Shown piece after piece: positions 52,321 to 61,673 of a stretch of 64,000 nt of DNA. Under the pieces are notes generated by a model, which was not told where the DNA came from, ran no database searches, and saw nothing but the letters and a program-made list of their open reading frames with translations. The position numbers were made by a program, and so were the translations under genes. How positions within the stretch are numbered: the stretch's first letter is position 1; every line of letters starts with the position of its first letter. Location of the stretch: positions 1 to 64,000 of the forward strand of contig JBBRTB010000006.1 of assembly GCA_038244815.1 (NCBI GenBank), in the 5' to 3' direction. Source of the DNA: DASVHS01 sp038244815 (GTDB taxonomy: Bacteria; Acidobacteriota; Thermoanaerobaculia; Gp7-AA8).

Positions 52321-54945
52321 ATGGCCGAAGACAACGAATTCGACGCACTCGAGATCGCCACTCTGGTCAAGCGTCTCGACCGTCAGCGTCGCGCCCGCGA
52401 GGCTGCGGAGTCGATTTCCGAGCAGGTCTCCGGCGTCCTCTACGACAGGCAGCATCACCTCAAGCTGCTGCAGTCGGTGGCCGTCGCCGCGAACGAGTCG
52501 CCGTCACTCGACGACGCGCTGCAGGCCACCGTCGACCAGATGTGCATGCACCTCGGCTGGCCGGTCGGTCATGCCTACCTGGCCATCGGGACGACTTCGA
52601 TCCTGGCGCTCTCCGACATCTGGTTCATCGGCGATCTGGGCCGCTTCGGAGACTTCCGCCAGGCCGTGGAGACGACGCTGATCGCGGCGGCCGGGGGTGT
52701 GGCCGGCCGGGCGCTCGCGGAACGCGCTCCGGTTGAGGCGGCGGAGTTGGACGCTGTCCTGCCGGGCCCGCTCGCGGCAGCGGCGCGCCAATGCGGTCTT
52801 GTCACCGCGCTGGCCTTTCCGATCATCGGAATCGAAGCACCGGTGGCGGTGCTGGAGTTCTTCGCGACGGAGCCGGTCGTCGCGGACGAAATGCTCGTGG
52901 AGGTGATCGGGCGGATCGGCGGCCTTCTCGGCCAGACGCACGTACGCACGCGCGCGTACGCGACGCTGCGAAGCTCGGAGGAGCAGTTCCGGCTGCTCTT
53001 CGAGGGAAATCCACATCCCATGTGGATCGCCGAGCACGAGAGCAACGCTCTGATCGCGGTGAACGATGCCGCGGTGGCCCAGTACGGATACGGGCGCGCC
53101 GAGCTGGTGGGCATGACCATCGACGATCTGCGGCCGCAGTCGGAGCGTCGCACACCCGTGCCGCGCGCGGGGCTCATTCACCTGCGGCGCAACGACGGCA
53201 GAGTGATCACGGTGGAGATCAGCGGCTACGACATTCAGTTGCCGGGACGCCGCGCGCGGATGACCATGGCCGTCGATGTCGACGAAGGGCGGCGCATCGC
53301 CGAGGCACTGCGGGAGTCGGAGCGCCGCTTCCGGGAGATGCTCGACACAATCGAGCTGGCCGCGGTTCTCCTCGATATCGTCGGCATCGTCACGTATTGC
53401 AATCCGTATCTCCTCTCGGTCACCGGCTACGACAGGGACGATGTGATCGGCAGGAACTTCTTCGAGGTGTTCCTGCCGGAGGATCAGCGGCTGGAGGCCT
53501 CGCGCGGATTCGACGCCACCATCGGCCGCGGCGTCATCGCCGCCCATCTGGAGATGGAGATCGTGACGCGCTCCGGCGAGCGAAGGGTGATCCTCTGGAA
53601 CAACACCGTGCTGCGCAACCCGCAGGGCAGCGTCCTGGGAACGGCCAGCATCGGCTCCGATGTGACCGAGCAGCGAGCCGCCGAGCGCCAATTGCGCCAC
53701 AACGCCTTTCACGATGCGCTCACCGGCCTGCCCAACCGCGCGCTGTTTCTCGACCGCACCGGCCAGGCCATCACCAGGACGCAGCGTCGCGACGAGCGCC
53801 GCACATTCGCCGTGCTGCTCCTCGACGTCGATCACTTCAAGAACGTCAACGACAGTCTCGGCCACATGGCCGGGGACCGGCTGCTGGTCATGCTCGCCGA
53901 GCGCCTGCTGCAGTCCGTCCGCGCCGGCGACACCGTGGCCCGATTCGGCGGCGATGAATTTACGGTGCTCATCGAGCGCATCAACGGCCCGGTGGATGCA
54001 CGACGCGCCGCGGAGCGCATCCAGCGCCAGATCGCCGCGCCCTTTCACATCGAGGACAACGACATCTTCGCCTCGGTCAGCATCGGCATCATCATCGGCG
54101 GCCCCGATTACGACGGGCCCGAGCACATCGTGCGTGACGCCGACACGGCCATGTACCGCGCCAAGGCCCAGGGCAGGGCCCGTTTCGAGATCTTCGATTC
54201 GAACATGCGCTCGGAAGCGGTGGCGCGGCTTCAGGTCGAGACCGATCTGCGCCGGGCCCTCGAACGCGGAGAGCTGCGCGTTTTCTATCAGCCCATCGTT
54301 CGCCTTCCTTCCGCCGAGATCGTCGGATATGAGGCCCTCGTGCGCTGGCAGCATCCGACCCGGGGCCTGGTATCGCCCGCCGAGTTCATCCCCGTGGCCG
54401 AAGAGTCGGGTCTCATCGTCGCGGTCGGGCAGTACGTGTTGCGTGAGGCCTGCATGCAGGCAGCGAAGTGGAAACCTCGCTACGTGAGCGTGAACATCTC
54501 CGGCCGGCAGTTCACCCAGGGTGACCTGATCGGCGATGTCCGTGACGCCATCGCCGCCTCGGGTGTGGCCCCGGAGATGCTCTATCTCGAGGTCACCGAG
54601 AGCGTGATCATGCAGCAGGCCGACGCCGCCCTGCAGGTGATGGTGGGCTTGCGCGCTCTGGGCTGCCGCATCGCGCTCGATGATTTCGGCACCGGGTACT
54701 CATCGCTCAGTTACCTGCACCGGTTTCCGATCGACACCCTGAAGATCGACTCGTCGTTCGTGCGCGCGGCGCGCGAGCACAAGAACGTGGAGATCATCCG
54801 CTCCATCCTCGCGCTCGGGCATGGCCTGTCGCTGGACATCATCGCCGAGGGGATCGAGACGGACGATCAGCGCGAGCTGCTGCAGTCGCTCTCCTGCGAT
54901 TTCGGTCAGGGCTTCCTGTTTGCGAGACCGGCCCCGCCGGAGTGA
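52321..54945 (+). CDS. GAF-PAS-PAS-GGDEF-EAL cyclic-di-GMP protein
   Basis: An 874-residue cytoplasmic signalling protein with no membrane segment. Domain order: GAF (about 45-200), two PAS domains (about 220-330 and 335-455), GGDEF and EAL. The cyclase signature is intact (GGDEF, 543-547) with an RAGD inhibitory I-site five residues upstream (534-537). The phosphodiesterase domain has EAL at 671-673 and the DDFGTGYSSL loop. Both catalytic motifs are complete, so it may make and degrade cyclic-di-GMP according to signals at GAF and PAS. The PilZ protein at 58107 is a possible downstream effector. Confidence 0.95.
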   Translation: MAEDNEFDALEIATLVKRLDRQRRAREAAESISEQVSGVLYDRQHHLKLLQSVAVAANESPSLDDALQATVDQMCMHLGWPVGHAYLAIGTTSILALSDIWFIGDLGRFGDFRQAVETTLIAAAGGVAGRALAERAPVEAAELDAVLPGPLAAAARQCGLVTALAFPIIGIEAPVAVLEFFATEPVVADEMLVEVIGRIGGLLGQTHVRTRAYATLRSSEEQFRLLFEGNPHPMWIAEHESNALIAVNDAAVAQYGYGRAELVGMTIDDLRPQSERRTPVPRAGLIHLRRNDGRVITVEISGYDIQLPGRRARMTMAVDVDEGRRIAEALRESERRFREMLDTIELAAVLLDIVGIVTYCNPYLLSVTGYDRDDVIGRNFFEVFLPEDQRLEASRGFDATIGRGVIAAHLEMEIVTRSGERRVILWNNTVLRNPQGSVLGTASIGSDVTEQRAAERQLRHNAFHDALTGLPNRALFLDRTGQAITRTQRRDERRTFAVLLLDVDHFKNVNDSLGHMAGDRLLVMLAERLLQSVRAGDTVARFGGDEFTVLIERINGPVDARRAAERIQRQIAAPFHIEDNDIFASVSIGIIIGGPDYDGPEHIVRDADTAMYRAKAQGRARFEIFDSNMRSEAVARLQVETDLRRALERGELRVFYQPIVRLPSAEIVGYEALVRWQHPTRGLVSPAEFIPVAEESGLIVAVGQYVLREACMQAAKWKPRYVSVNISGRQFTQGDLIGDVRDAIAASGVAPEMLYLEVTESVIMQQADAALQVMVGLRALGCRIALDDFGTGYSSLSYLHRFPIDTLKIDSSFVRAAREHKNVEIIRSILALGHGLSLDIIAEGIETDDQRELLQSLSCDFGQGFLFARPAPPE

Positions 54946-55022
54946 GCGAGGGCGAGATCGTCGTCAACGAGGAGAATCGGGGATGTCACGCCGCTTCCTG
55001 CCATTCTCGTTCGGTGCCACCG

Positions 55023-55034
55023 TACAATTCCTCG
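55023..55034 (+). promoter_or_regulatory. Leaderless promoter -10 box
   Basis: TACAAT at 55023-55028, 6 bases, then the ATG of the small lipoprotein gene. Confidence 0.5.
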
Positions 55035-55526
55035 ATGGTGCGCCGCTTACTGGTCGCTGCTCTGCTCGTGACAGGTTGCTCGCGCGGGCCGGCGCTGCCG
55101 GTCAATACGGTGCTGTGGCGGGTGGGATCGTGGACGCAGGTTGCGCCGCAGGTGCGGCGCGCAGCGGCGAGATTCATCAGCTTCCGGGCCGACGGCGCCT
55201 ACATCGAGCACGTCTGTTACGTGATCGAGCAACCGGACACGAGCGTCTACATCTCGCGAAGCGATCCCCATCTGATCACGATCGGCAACTGGGTCAGGGA
55301 TGGCCAGGAGATCGTGGCCAGACGCACGATCGTGGCCCGGCAGAACCCGTACAGCGGTCCGAGCGATCCGCTTTGCTCGGAGGTGCGCTACACCATGTCC
55401 GGGAATTCGGTGCTCGGGAAGGACGGGCCGTATTCGCCCGTGACGCGGCTCGTTGCCCCCGACTTCGAGTCGTACATCAACGATGCCCGGCGGACAGGGA
55501 AGCCTTGTCCGCAGCCTTCACGTTGA
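55035..55526 (+). CDS. Hypothetical lipoprotein
   Basis: A 163-residue protein whose N-terminus VRRLLVAALLVTGC is a clean lipobox signal, so it is a membrane-anchored lipoprotein. The body (VLWRVGSWTQVAPQVRRAAARF, IEHVCYVIEQPDTSVYISRSD) has no domain that I recognise. The ATG at 55035 is preferred over longer frames because it begins the signal peptide and follows a TACAAT box. A heptamer hairpin follows directly. Confidence 0.7.
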   Translation: MVRRLLVAALLVTGCSRGPALPVNTVLWRVGSWTQVAPQVRRAAARFISFRADGAYIEHVCYVIEQPDTSVYISRSDPHLITIGNWVRDGQEIVARRTIVARQNPYSGPSDPLCSEVRYTMSGNSVLGKDGPYSPVTRLVAPDFESYINDARRTGKPCPQPSR

Positions 55527-55593
55527 GGTCGCAGGTCATGGGGGCCTTGTAGCTTCGAGGCCCCACGACCTACGACCTACGACTTACGACCTG
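55527..55593. repeat. CTACGAC-type heptamer hairpin next to a promoter
   Basis: AGGTCGC/AGGTCAT units on the left and CCCCACG/ACCTACG/ACCTACG/ACTTACG units on the right are inverted relative to each other around a short loop. The right arm ends at the base before TATAGT of the next gene's promoter. Confidence 0.75.
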
Positions 55594-55608
55594 TATAGTC
55601 TGCTCTCC
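55594..55608 (+). promoter_or_regulatory. Leaderless promoter -10 box
   Basis: TATAGT at 55594-55599, 9 bases, then the ATG of the phosphodiester glycosidase gene. The expected -35 region falls inside the heptamer array. Confidence 0.5.
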
Positions 55609-58110
55609 ATGCACTTCTGCCGCACGCTCGCCGTCGCGCTGCTCTTCGCGCACGCTGCCTTCGGCGCGCTGTCAGCGCCGTACCGGCCGGACGCGTCGAT
55701 GAAGATCGCACCGGGCGCGGCGCACGAGCGTGGAATCATGTCGACGACGACGGCTGGGCGACAGGCCGTGTATCTCGTGCGAGTGGACATGTCTCAGCCG
55801 GCGCTGCGATTCGAGTCGTCGCTCTCGAACGATCGGATCTCCGGACTGGAGGCGACGACCGAACAGGCCAACCGGAAGAATCGCGAAGGACATCGCGCCG
55901 TTGCGGCGATCAACGCCGATTTCTTCGACGCCAACCAGGCGCCGTTCGGCATCCATGTTCAGGACGGCGAGCTGATCGTCTACGGACCGCGTCCGCGGCC
56001 GTCGTTCGGCATCACCGCGGACGGCCGCGCCATCATCGGTAACGCCGGAGTGTCCGGCAGCTTGTGCCGGGTCGACGGCATCTGCATGCCGGTGGCACGG
56101 CTCAACCAGGCGCGCACGATGGGGGAGGGAACAGGCGAGCTCGTTCTCTATACCAGCCGGTTCGGCGAGTCGACGGGCACCGACGACAGCGGAACCGAGG
56201 TGGTGTTGTCGGGTGCGCCGTCGCCGCTGCCGCTTCGGGGATCGTTCGAGCTGACTGTGAAACGAGTGCGTACGAAAGCAGGATCGAGCCGCCTGCAAAA
56301 CAGCGATGTCGTGATCTCCGGCAGTGGAGTGGGAGCGAAGTTCCTCAGCCTTCTTCCGGACGGTGCTCATCTGGCGTTTACGCTGACGATCAGCGACGGC
56401 TGGGAAAATGTCACACAGGCCGTTTCCGGCCCGGCCATCGTGGTTCGCAGCGGTGATGTTGCCATCGAGCCGTACACACGCGGCTACGCGGACGTGAACC
56501 GTGCCCGCAGCGCAGTCGGGCTGACCGCGAAAGGCGACGTGGTGCTCTTCGCCATCGACGGTCTGCAGCCCGGCTACAGCATGGGAGTGACGCTCGATGA
56601 GCTCGCCGAGCTGATGCTGAGCCAGGGCATCGTCACCGGCCTGGCCTTCGACGGCGGTGGCTCGACCACTCTGGGCATCCGGTTGCCGGGCGACGACGGC
56701 GTGACCATGGTCAACCGCGGTTCCGACGGGCTGGAGCGCGCGGTCGGCAACAGTCTCCTCCTCTTCAGCACAGCCCCGACCGGTCCGCTCGCACAGATCG
56801 CGGTGCGACCGGCCAGCGCCACTGTCATGAGCGGAAGCCACGTGTCGTACTCGGCGCTGGGCGAGGATGCCGCTTACAACGCTGTGCGCCTGCCACGCCC
56901 ACCGGGATGGGAGGTCTCCGGCCTCCAGGGGATCATCGACACCAGCGGACGGTTCACTGCCGGTGCTCCCGGTGATGGGACGATCAAGGCATCGATCGAT
57001 GACGTCACGGGTTCGGCGCCGGTAAGCGTGACCGGTTCTCTCACCGCTCTGGAGATCGTTCCCAGCCCGGTCATCGTCGATTCCGGCGGGACGCAGGACT
57101 TTGTGCTGAGTGGCCGGGATGCCCTGGAACGCACCGTGATCGTCGATGCGGCGGCGGCGGAGTGGCGGGGATCGCCCGTGATCGGTCGGTTCACGGCGCC
57201 GGGGACGCTGCTGGCCTCGAAAGGCGGGCGCGGGTCGATCAGCGCCACGGTCGGACAGGTCGCGGCGGCGACGCGGGTGGAGATCGGCAAGGCGCCGGTG
57301 GTGATCGAGAACTTCGAGCGCGCGGGAAACCTGGAGATCTCGGCATCGCGTGCTTCGGCCACGATCAGCAGGGCCGTGCGCAGTGAGCCGGTGCGCAGCG
57401 GAGGTGCGTCGCTTCGTCTGGCGTACGACATGCGCAATCAGCACGGCATCTCCGCGGCCGGAGTGAAGTGGCAGCCGACGAAGGACGTCGACAGCCGGCC
57501 GCTGCGCATCGGGGTGTGGGTGTGGGGCGACGGCAGCCATCACGATCTGCGAGGGAACTATCGTGATGGCACCGGCGCGCTGAAAGTCGTCAACTTTACC
57601 GCCACGCCCGGACCTCTGTTGTCGTCGTGCGACCGGCGCCGCGGTGGCATCGACTGGACCGGCTGGAAGTACGTCGACGTGCCCATCCCGGCGAACGTCG
57701 TCGTGCCCATCCGCTGGGAGCGCATCTACGTCGTCGAGAACAACAGTCGCTGCGAAAACGCATCGACGCTCTTCTTCGACGACCTTCGCGCGGTCTATCT
57801 CTCCTCGCCCGAGGACACGACCGGTCCCACGATCGGTGCGCTCGTGCCGCCGCCCGGAGCGTTGATCGAAGGGGTGCGGCCGGAGATCGGCGGAAGTCTG
57901 AAGGACCCCAGCGGCATCGAGCCGTCGTCGATCCGGCTGATGGTCGATGGACAGGAAGTGCCGGCGAAGTTCGATGTCCCGTCGGGCCGGGTACGCTACG
58001 TGCCCGCCAGGCCCCTGCCCCCGGGCCTGCATCACGTCCATCTCGAAGCCGACGACCGGGAGGGGAATCCGACGCAGCCGTTTGCGGAATGGGATTTCAC
58101 TCTGAAATGA
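55609..58110 (+). CDS. Secreted phosphodiester glycosidase (NAGPA-like)
   Basis: An 833-residue secreted protein. A signal peptide (MHFCRTLAVALLFAHAAFG) precedes a phosphodiester glycosidase domain (about 30-390), related to the mammalian uncovering enzyme and bacterial exopolysaccharide proteins; AAINADFFDANQAPFGIHV and LAFDGGGSTTLGIRL are its hallmark segments. After it come Ig-like/Big-type repeats (about 395-560), a jelly-roll sugar-binding-like region with VENNSRCENASTLFFDDLRAVYL, and a final Ig-like domain. It probably trims an alpha-glycosyl phosphodiester or glycan on the cell surface. The stop overlaps the PilZ gene start. Confidence 0.85.
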   Translation: MHFCRTLAVALLFAHAAFGALSAPYRPDASMKIAPGAAHERGIMSTTTAGRQAVYLVRVDMSQPALRFESSLSNDRISGLEATTEQANRKNREGHRAVAAINADFFDANQAPFGIHVQDGELIVYGPRPRPSFGITADGRAIIGNAGVSGSLCRVDGICMPVARLNQARTMGEGTGELVLYTSRFGESTGTDDSGTEVVLSGAPSPLPLRGSFELTVKRVRTKAGSSRLQNSDVVISGSGVGAKFLSLLPDGAHLAFTLTISDGWENVTQAVSGPAIVVRSGDVAIEPYTRGYADVNRARSAVGLTAKGDVVLFAIDGLQPGYSMGVTLDELAELMLSQGIVTGLAFDGGGSTTLGIRLPGDDGVTMVNRGSDGLERAVGNSLLLFSTAPTGPLAQIAVRPASATVMSGSHVSYSALGEDAAYNAVRLPRPPGWEVSGLQGIIDTSGRFTAGAPGDGTIKASIDDVTGSAPVSVTGSLTALEIVPSPVIVDSGGTQDFVLSGRDALERTVIVDAAAAEWRGSPVIGRFTAPGTLLASKGGRGSISATVGQVAAATRVEIGKAPVVIENFERAGNLEISASRASATISRAVRSEPVRSGGASLRLAYDMRNQHGISAAGVKWQPTKDVDSRPLRIGVWVWGDGSHHDLRGNYRDGTGALKVVNFTATPGPLLSSCDRRRGGIDWTGWKYVDVPIPANVVVPIRWERIYVVENNSRCENASTLFFDDLRAVYLSSPEDTTGPTIGALVPPPGALIEGVRPEIGGSLKDPSGIEPSSIRLMVDGQEVPAKFDVPSGRVRYVPARPLPPGLHHVHLEADDREGNPTQPFAEWDFTLK

Positions 58111-58481
58111 CACGGGCGGCCGGCGCGTTGCCATTTCTATCGATGAAAGAACGGCGAAAAGACCGGCGCATCACCCTGCGCAAGCCAGTGCTGGCGTCGG
58201 TGAACGCCGCACCCGTTTTCGTGCTCGATGTCTCGGGTGGTGGTCTGCGTGTGGCCCATCGATCGCAACTGCCGCCGCCCGGTGCCGTCTGCCGGCTCGA
58301 TCTTCCATCGGAAACCGGCACGATGCCCATCGACTGCGCGATCGTCCACACGGTCAGCCAGCACGCCGCCAGCGCGGCGGAGAGTCTGTTTCAAAGCGGG
58401 TTGCGCATCGTGTCGATGGATGACCAGTCGCGCCAGCGGATGACGGCGCTGCTTCAGGTCGACGCCAAGCCGAAAAAGTAA
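58107..58481 (+). CDS. PilZ-domain protein
   Basis: A short cytoplasmic protein (124 residues from ATG 58107, or 112 from ATG 58143). RRKDRRITLRKPV at the start gives the RxxxR cyclic-di-GMP-binding motif, and LDVSGGGLRV gives the D/NxSxxG motif, so the second messenger site is complete. The first ATG overlaps the stop of the glycosidase gene (ATGA); the second begins directly at the usual PilZ N-terminus. It may respond to the GGDEF-EAL protein encoded upstream. Confidence 0.85.
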   Translation: MTRAAGALPFLSMKERRKDRRITLRKPVLASVNAAPVFVLDVSGGGLRVAHRSQLPPPGAVCRLDLPSETGTMPIDCAIVHTVSQHAASAAESLFQSGLRIVSMDDQSRQRMTALLQVDAKPKK

Positions 58482-58503
58482 GCGCCACTCCGGTCGGAGC
58501 TTC

Positions 58504-59328
58504 CTAGCCGGTCTGTCCGCGGTCGAAGCGCAGCCATCGCAGTGCGTCGTCGATCACATCGAAGATGGTGTCGTTTCCGTCGTGCTTCCGGTCGAGGTCG
58601 AGCGTCATCTCTTCCGCCAGCGATGCGGTGTGATGGACGACCGCGGCCTTCCATTCGATGAAGAGAACGATCGTGCAAAGCAGAGCGATGGCGGCGTCGA
58701 GGTGGAGGTGCCGGAGCGTCGCCAGGCCCGCCAGCAACAACGCGGCGAAGAAAAAGAAATCGATGAGACCCGTCAGCAGCGCCATCTGCCGGAACCCGAG
58801 GTAGTGATAGCCGCCGCCGGCGGACCACCAGGCCAGGCGCGCGGCATGGCGGCGCCGCTTCATTGGCGCGTGACAGTACGGACAGGCCGGTGCTCCCTGA
58901 CGGATCACGCGAAGGCACCCGGCGCAAAGCGGCTCGCGCGCCTTCGCTGCCGTCATCTGGCCCCGTCCGGCCAGCGGCGGCAGGAGCTCGCCGAGTGCTT
59001 GTACCGCGCCGAACGTCAGATCGGAGAAACGCTGCCGCGTCCCGTTGCGGAACACGATCACTACTGTTCGCCGCCACGCGCGGACTCTGATCTCCCGGAC
59101 ATCTCCAAAGGAGATCTGTGAGATCGCTCCCCGCGGCGTGAGATCGCGATGGACCGCGATCAGGATCATCCGCTCGTACGTGACGGCCACCACGGCGCGG
59201 CGCAGATGCTGAAGCCCTGATCCGAGAATCGAGCGCTCGGCAAGCGGGGAGGGGGAGCAGGCCACGAACGTCCTGAGCAGATGCTCGTCGCTATGCAAAA
59301 CCCTTTGCAGCAGCAGTTCGGCGTCCAT
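58504..59328 (-). CDS. Membrane protein with PH-like domain and zinc ribbon
   Basis: A 274-residue hypothetical protein. Residues about 30-110 look like a bacterial PH-like domain (RRAVVAVTYERMILIAVHRDL to VVIVFRNGTRQRFSDLT). A C4 zinc ribbon follows (CAGCLRVIRQGAPACPYCH, about 147-165), then two membrane segments (about 192-212 and 218-234) and an acidic C-terminus. Similar ribbon-plus-TM proteins are common but uncharacterised. No ribosome site precedes the ATG. Divergent from the class C-like hydrolase gene with 74 bp between. Confidence 0.6.
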   Translation of the reverse strand: MDAELLLQRVLHSDEHLLRTFVACSPSPLAERSILGSGLQHLRRAVVAVTYERMILIAVHRDLTPRGAISQISFGDVREIRVRAWRRTVVIVFRNGTRQRFSDLTFGAVQALGELLPPLAGRGQMTAAKAREPLCAGCLRVIRQGAPACPYCHAPMKRRRHAARLAWWSAGGGYHYLGFRQMALLTGLIDFFFFAALLLAGLATLRHLHLDAAIALLCTIVLFIEWKAAVVHHTASLAEEMTLDLDRKHDGNDTIFDVIDDALRWLRFDRGQTG

Positions 59329-59388
59329 TGGGGGGAGAGGATTTTCGCACAGTTTCGTGTGCAGTGTTCCGGAGCGCTCCGGCGCTGA

Positions 59389-59402
59389 TACGATCTCCCG
59401 CC
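59389..59402 (+). promoter_or_regulatory. Leaderless promoter -10 box
   Basis: TACGAT at 59389-59394, 8 bases, then the ATG of the class C-like hydrolase gene. A palindrome, GGAGCGCTCC, lies about 10 bp upstream of the box (59370-59379) and could be an operator. Confidence 0.45.
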
Positions 59403-60779
59403 ATGCTGAGATTTCTTCTCGTCGCCGCTCTCGCTTTTCCTCTCGCCGCACAGGACGCGCTTCCGCCCGGCACACGGGCGGGCATCGACAAGATTGCCGC
59501 CGAAGTTCTCGAGAAGACGGGCGCACCGAGCGCCTCCATCGCCGTCGTTCGCGACGGCAAGCTCGCCTACGCCCATGCCTACGGTCTGGCCAACCTCGAA
59601 ATGAAGACGCCGGCCACACCGTCGATGCGCTACAGCATCGGCTCGATCAGCAAACAGTTCACGGCCGCGGCGATCCTGATGTTGCAGGAGGAAGGGAAGC
59701 TCTCGCTCGACGACAAGGTCGTGCGCTGGCTGCCCGAGCTGACGCGCGCCAAAGACGTGACCATTCGCGAGATCCTCTCGATGACGTCGGGCTATCAGGA
59801 TTTCTGGCCGCAGGACTACGTCATGCCCGGCATGCTCAATCCGGCCACTCCCCAGGAGATCATGGCTGGCTGGGCCGAGAAGCCGCTCGATTTCGAGCCG
59901 GGCTCGCGCTGGCAGTACAGCAACACGAACTACGTCATCGCCGGTGCCATCGTCGAGCGCGTGGCCGGAATGCCGCTCATCGACCTTCTCCAGAAACGGG
60001 TCTTCGGTCCGCTGGGGATGACCACCGTCTTCAACACCGACCTCGCGCCGCTCACGGCCGGCGACCCGCAGCGGTACATGCGCTACGCACTCGGTCCCGT
60101 CCGTCCCGCTCCCAAGGAGGGAAAGGGCTGGATGTTCGCCGCGGGCGAGTTGGCCATGACGCCGTCCGATCTCGCCAGGTGGGACATCTCCATGATCGAT
60201 AAGACCGTTCTGCAGCCGGCGTCATATCGGGCGATGCAGACCGAGGTGCGGCTCGACAGCGGAGCCGGCTCCCATTACGGCCTGGGGGTCTCCGTCAACA
60301 TCGTCGACGGACGGCGACTCATCTCCCATGGCGGCGAAGTCTCGGGCTTCACCGCCGAGAACGACGTCTACCCCGATGACCGCATCGCAGTCGCGGTGCT
60401 CACGAACATCGATGCCGCCAGCGCGGCTTCGCAGATCGCCTCGAAGGTCGCAAAGGTCCTCTTCGCACCCGCCGGAGCCGAGGGCCCGCTCGATCAGGCG
60501 AAAACGATCTTCGCCGGCCTGCAGAACGGCAAGATCGACCGTTCGCTGTTCACGCCGAACGCGAATGCCTACTTCTCCGAAACCGCACTCAAGGACTTTG
60601 CAGCCAGCCTTCATCCCCTCGGCACTCCCTCAGAGTTCACACAGACGCGCCAGTCGTTGCGCGGCGGCATGACGCTGCGCAGCTACCGGTTGGTGTTCCC
60701 GAAGAAGACGCTGCGCGTCTGGACGTTCGCCATGCCCGACGGAAAACTCGAGCAGTACATGGTGGCGCCTTCGGAGTAG
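59403..60779 (+). CDS. Secreted class C beta-lactamase-like serine hydrolase
   Basis: A 458-residue secreted hydrolase. A signal peptide (MLRFLLVAALAFPLAAQ) is followed by the beta-lactamase/transpeptidase fold of the AmpC/esterase EstB type: SISK nucleophile motif (about residue 80), YSNTNY (YxN) and a later HGG (ISHGGEVSGF). A C-terminal lipocalin-like extension of about 110 residues follows. It could be a D-aminopeptidase or esterase; resistance activity cannot be inferred. A heptamer hairpin begins one base after the stop. Confidence 0.87.
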   Translation: MLRFLLVAALAFPLAAQDALPPGTRAGIDKIAAEVLEKTGAPSASIAVVRDGKLAYAHAYGLANLEMKTPATPSMRYSIGSISKQFTAAAILMLQEEGKLSLDDKVVRWLPELTRAKDVTIREILSMTSGYQDFWPQDYVMPGMLNPATPQEIMAGWAEKPLDFEPGSRWQYSNTNYVIAGAIVERVAGMPLIDLLQKRVFGPLGMTTVFNTDLAPLTAGDPQRYMRYALGPVRPAPKEGKGWMFAAGELAMTPSDLARWDISMIDKTVLQPASYRAMQTEVRLDSGAGSHYGLGVSVNIVDGRRLISHGGEVSGFTAENDVYPDDRIAVAVLTNIDAASAASQIASKVAKVLFAPAGAEGPLDQAKTIFAGLQNGKIDRSLFTPNANAYFSETALKDFAASLHPLGTPSEFTQTRQSLRGGMTLRSYRLVFPKKTLRVWTFAMPDGKLEQYMVAPSE

Positions 60780-60940
60780 GTGCTGCTGGGTCGCTGGGTT
60801 ACTGGGTCGCCGGGTCGCCGGGTCGCCGATGATCGTCCTTGCTGAGCACCTCGCACCTCGCACCCAGCACCCAGCACCCAGCACCCAGCACCCAGCACCG
60901 AGCGACCCAGCGACCCAGCGACCCCGCCACGCAGCGACCC
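60780..60940. repeat. Composite heptamer-repeat hairpin
   Basis: GGGTCGC/GCTGGGT heptamers (60787-60827) are inverted relative to AGCGACC/CAGCGAC heptamers (60898-60940). Between them is a run of CAGCACC heptamers (about 60858-60898). The element separates the hydrolase from the promoter of the second two-component system. Confidence 0.9.
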
Positions 60941-60944
60941 GTAA

Positions 60945-60976
60945 TTCACAACCTCTTCACTCCCACCCCGTATCAT
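60945..60976 (+). promoter_or_regulatory. TTCAC-pair promoter of the second two-component operon
   Basis: TTCAC at 60945 and 60956 with 6 bp between, 10 bp, TATCAT (60971-60976), 7 bp, then the ATG of the response regulator. It has the same design as the TTCAT sites and is likely autoregulatory. Confidence 0.6.
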
Positions 60977-60983
60977 CGAAGCG

Positions 60984-61673
60984 ATGTGTGCGCGGATCCT
61001 CATCGTCGAGGACGATGTGAAGACTGGTGCGTCGATCGAGTTATATCTGCGCCACGACGGCTATCAGACGGATCTGGCGCGTGCCGGTGATGAGGCGCTG
61101 GCACGGGCGCGCGAACGCCGGCCGGACCTCGTGATTCTCGACTTGATGCTGCCGCGCCTCTCCGGGATCGAGGTGTGCCGGGCATTGCGGGCCGAGTCGA
61201 ACGTGCCGGTCATCATGCTGACGGCGCGGTCGACGGAGGAGGACAAACTGCGGGGACTGGACATGGGCGCCGATGACTATGTCACGAAGCCGTTCAGTCC
61301 GCGCGAACTGATTGCGCGGGTCCGCGCGGTGCTGCGGCGGGCTGAGCCGCGGGATCACGAAGAGAAGATCGCGGCGGGAGATCTCGTGCTCGATCCGTCC
61401 GCACGCGACGTCGTGGTCCGCGGCCAGAGCGTGACGCTGACGGGAGCCGAGTTCCGGCTGCTGGAGACCCTCGTGCGCGCGCCCGGCCGCGTGTTCACGC
61501 GCGATGAGCTCATGCGGCGCGCGTTTGGCGACGGCTACGACGGACTCGATCGTACGGTCGACGTGCACATCAAGAATCTGCGAAAGAAGATCGAAGAGGA
61601 CCGAGCCAATCCGGTGCGCATCGTCACGGTGTTCGGCGCCGGCTACAAATTCGTTCCGGCCGGTAGTCGATGA
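60984..61673 (+). CDS. OmpR-family response regulator (second system)
   Basis: A 229-residue regulator with receiver domain (acidic EDD 9-11, phosphoacceptor D53 in ILDLMLP, K in VTKPF) and a C-terminal winged helix (about 130-225) ending RIVTVFGAGYKFVP. The stop overlaps the histidine kinase start (ATGA). A TTCAC pair sits in its own promoter. The DNA-recognition region differs from that of the regulator at 42833, but the predicted half-sites are alike, so cross-recognition is possible. Confidence 0.94.
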   Translation: MCARILIVEDDVKTGASIELYLRHDGYQTDLARAGDEALARARERRPDLVILDLMLPRLSGIEVCRALRAESNVPVIMLTARSTEEDKLRGLDMGADDYVTKPFSPRELIARVRAVLRRAEPRDHEEKIAAGDLVLDPSARDVVVRGQSVTLTGAEFRLLETLVRAPGRVFTRDELMRRAFGDGYDGLDRTVDVHIKNLRKKIEEDRANPVRIVTVFGAGYKFVPAGSR

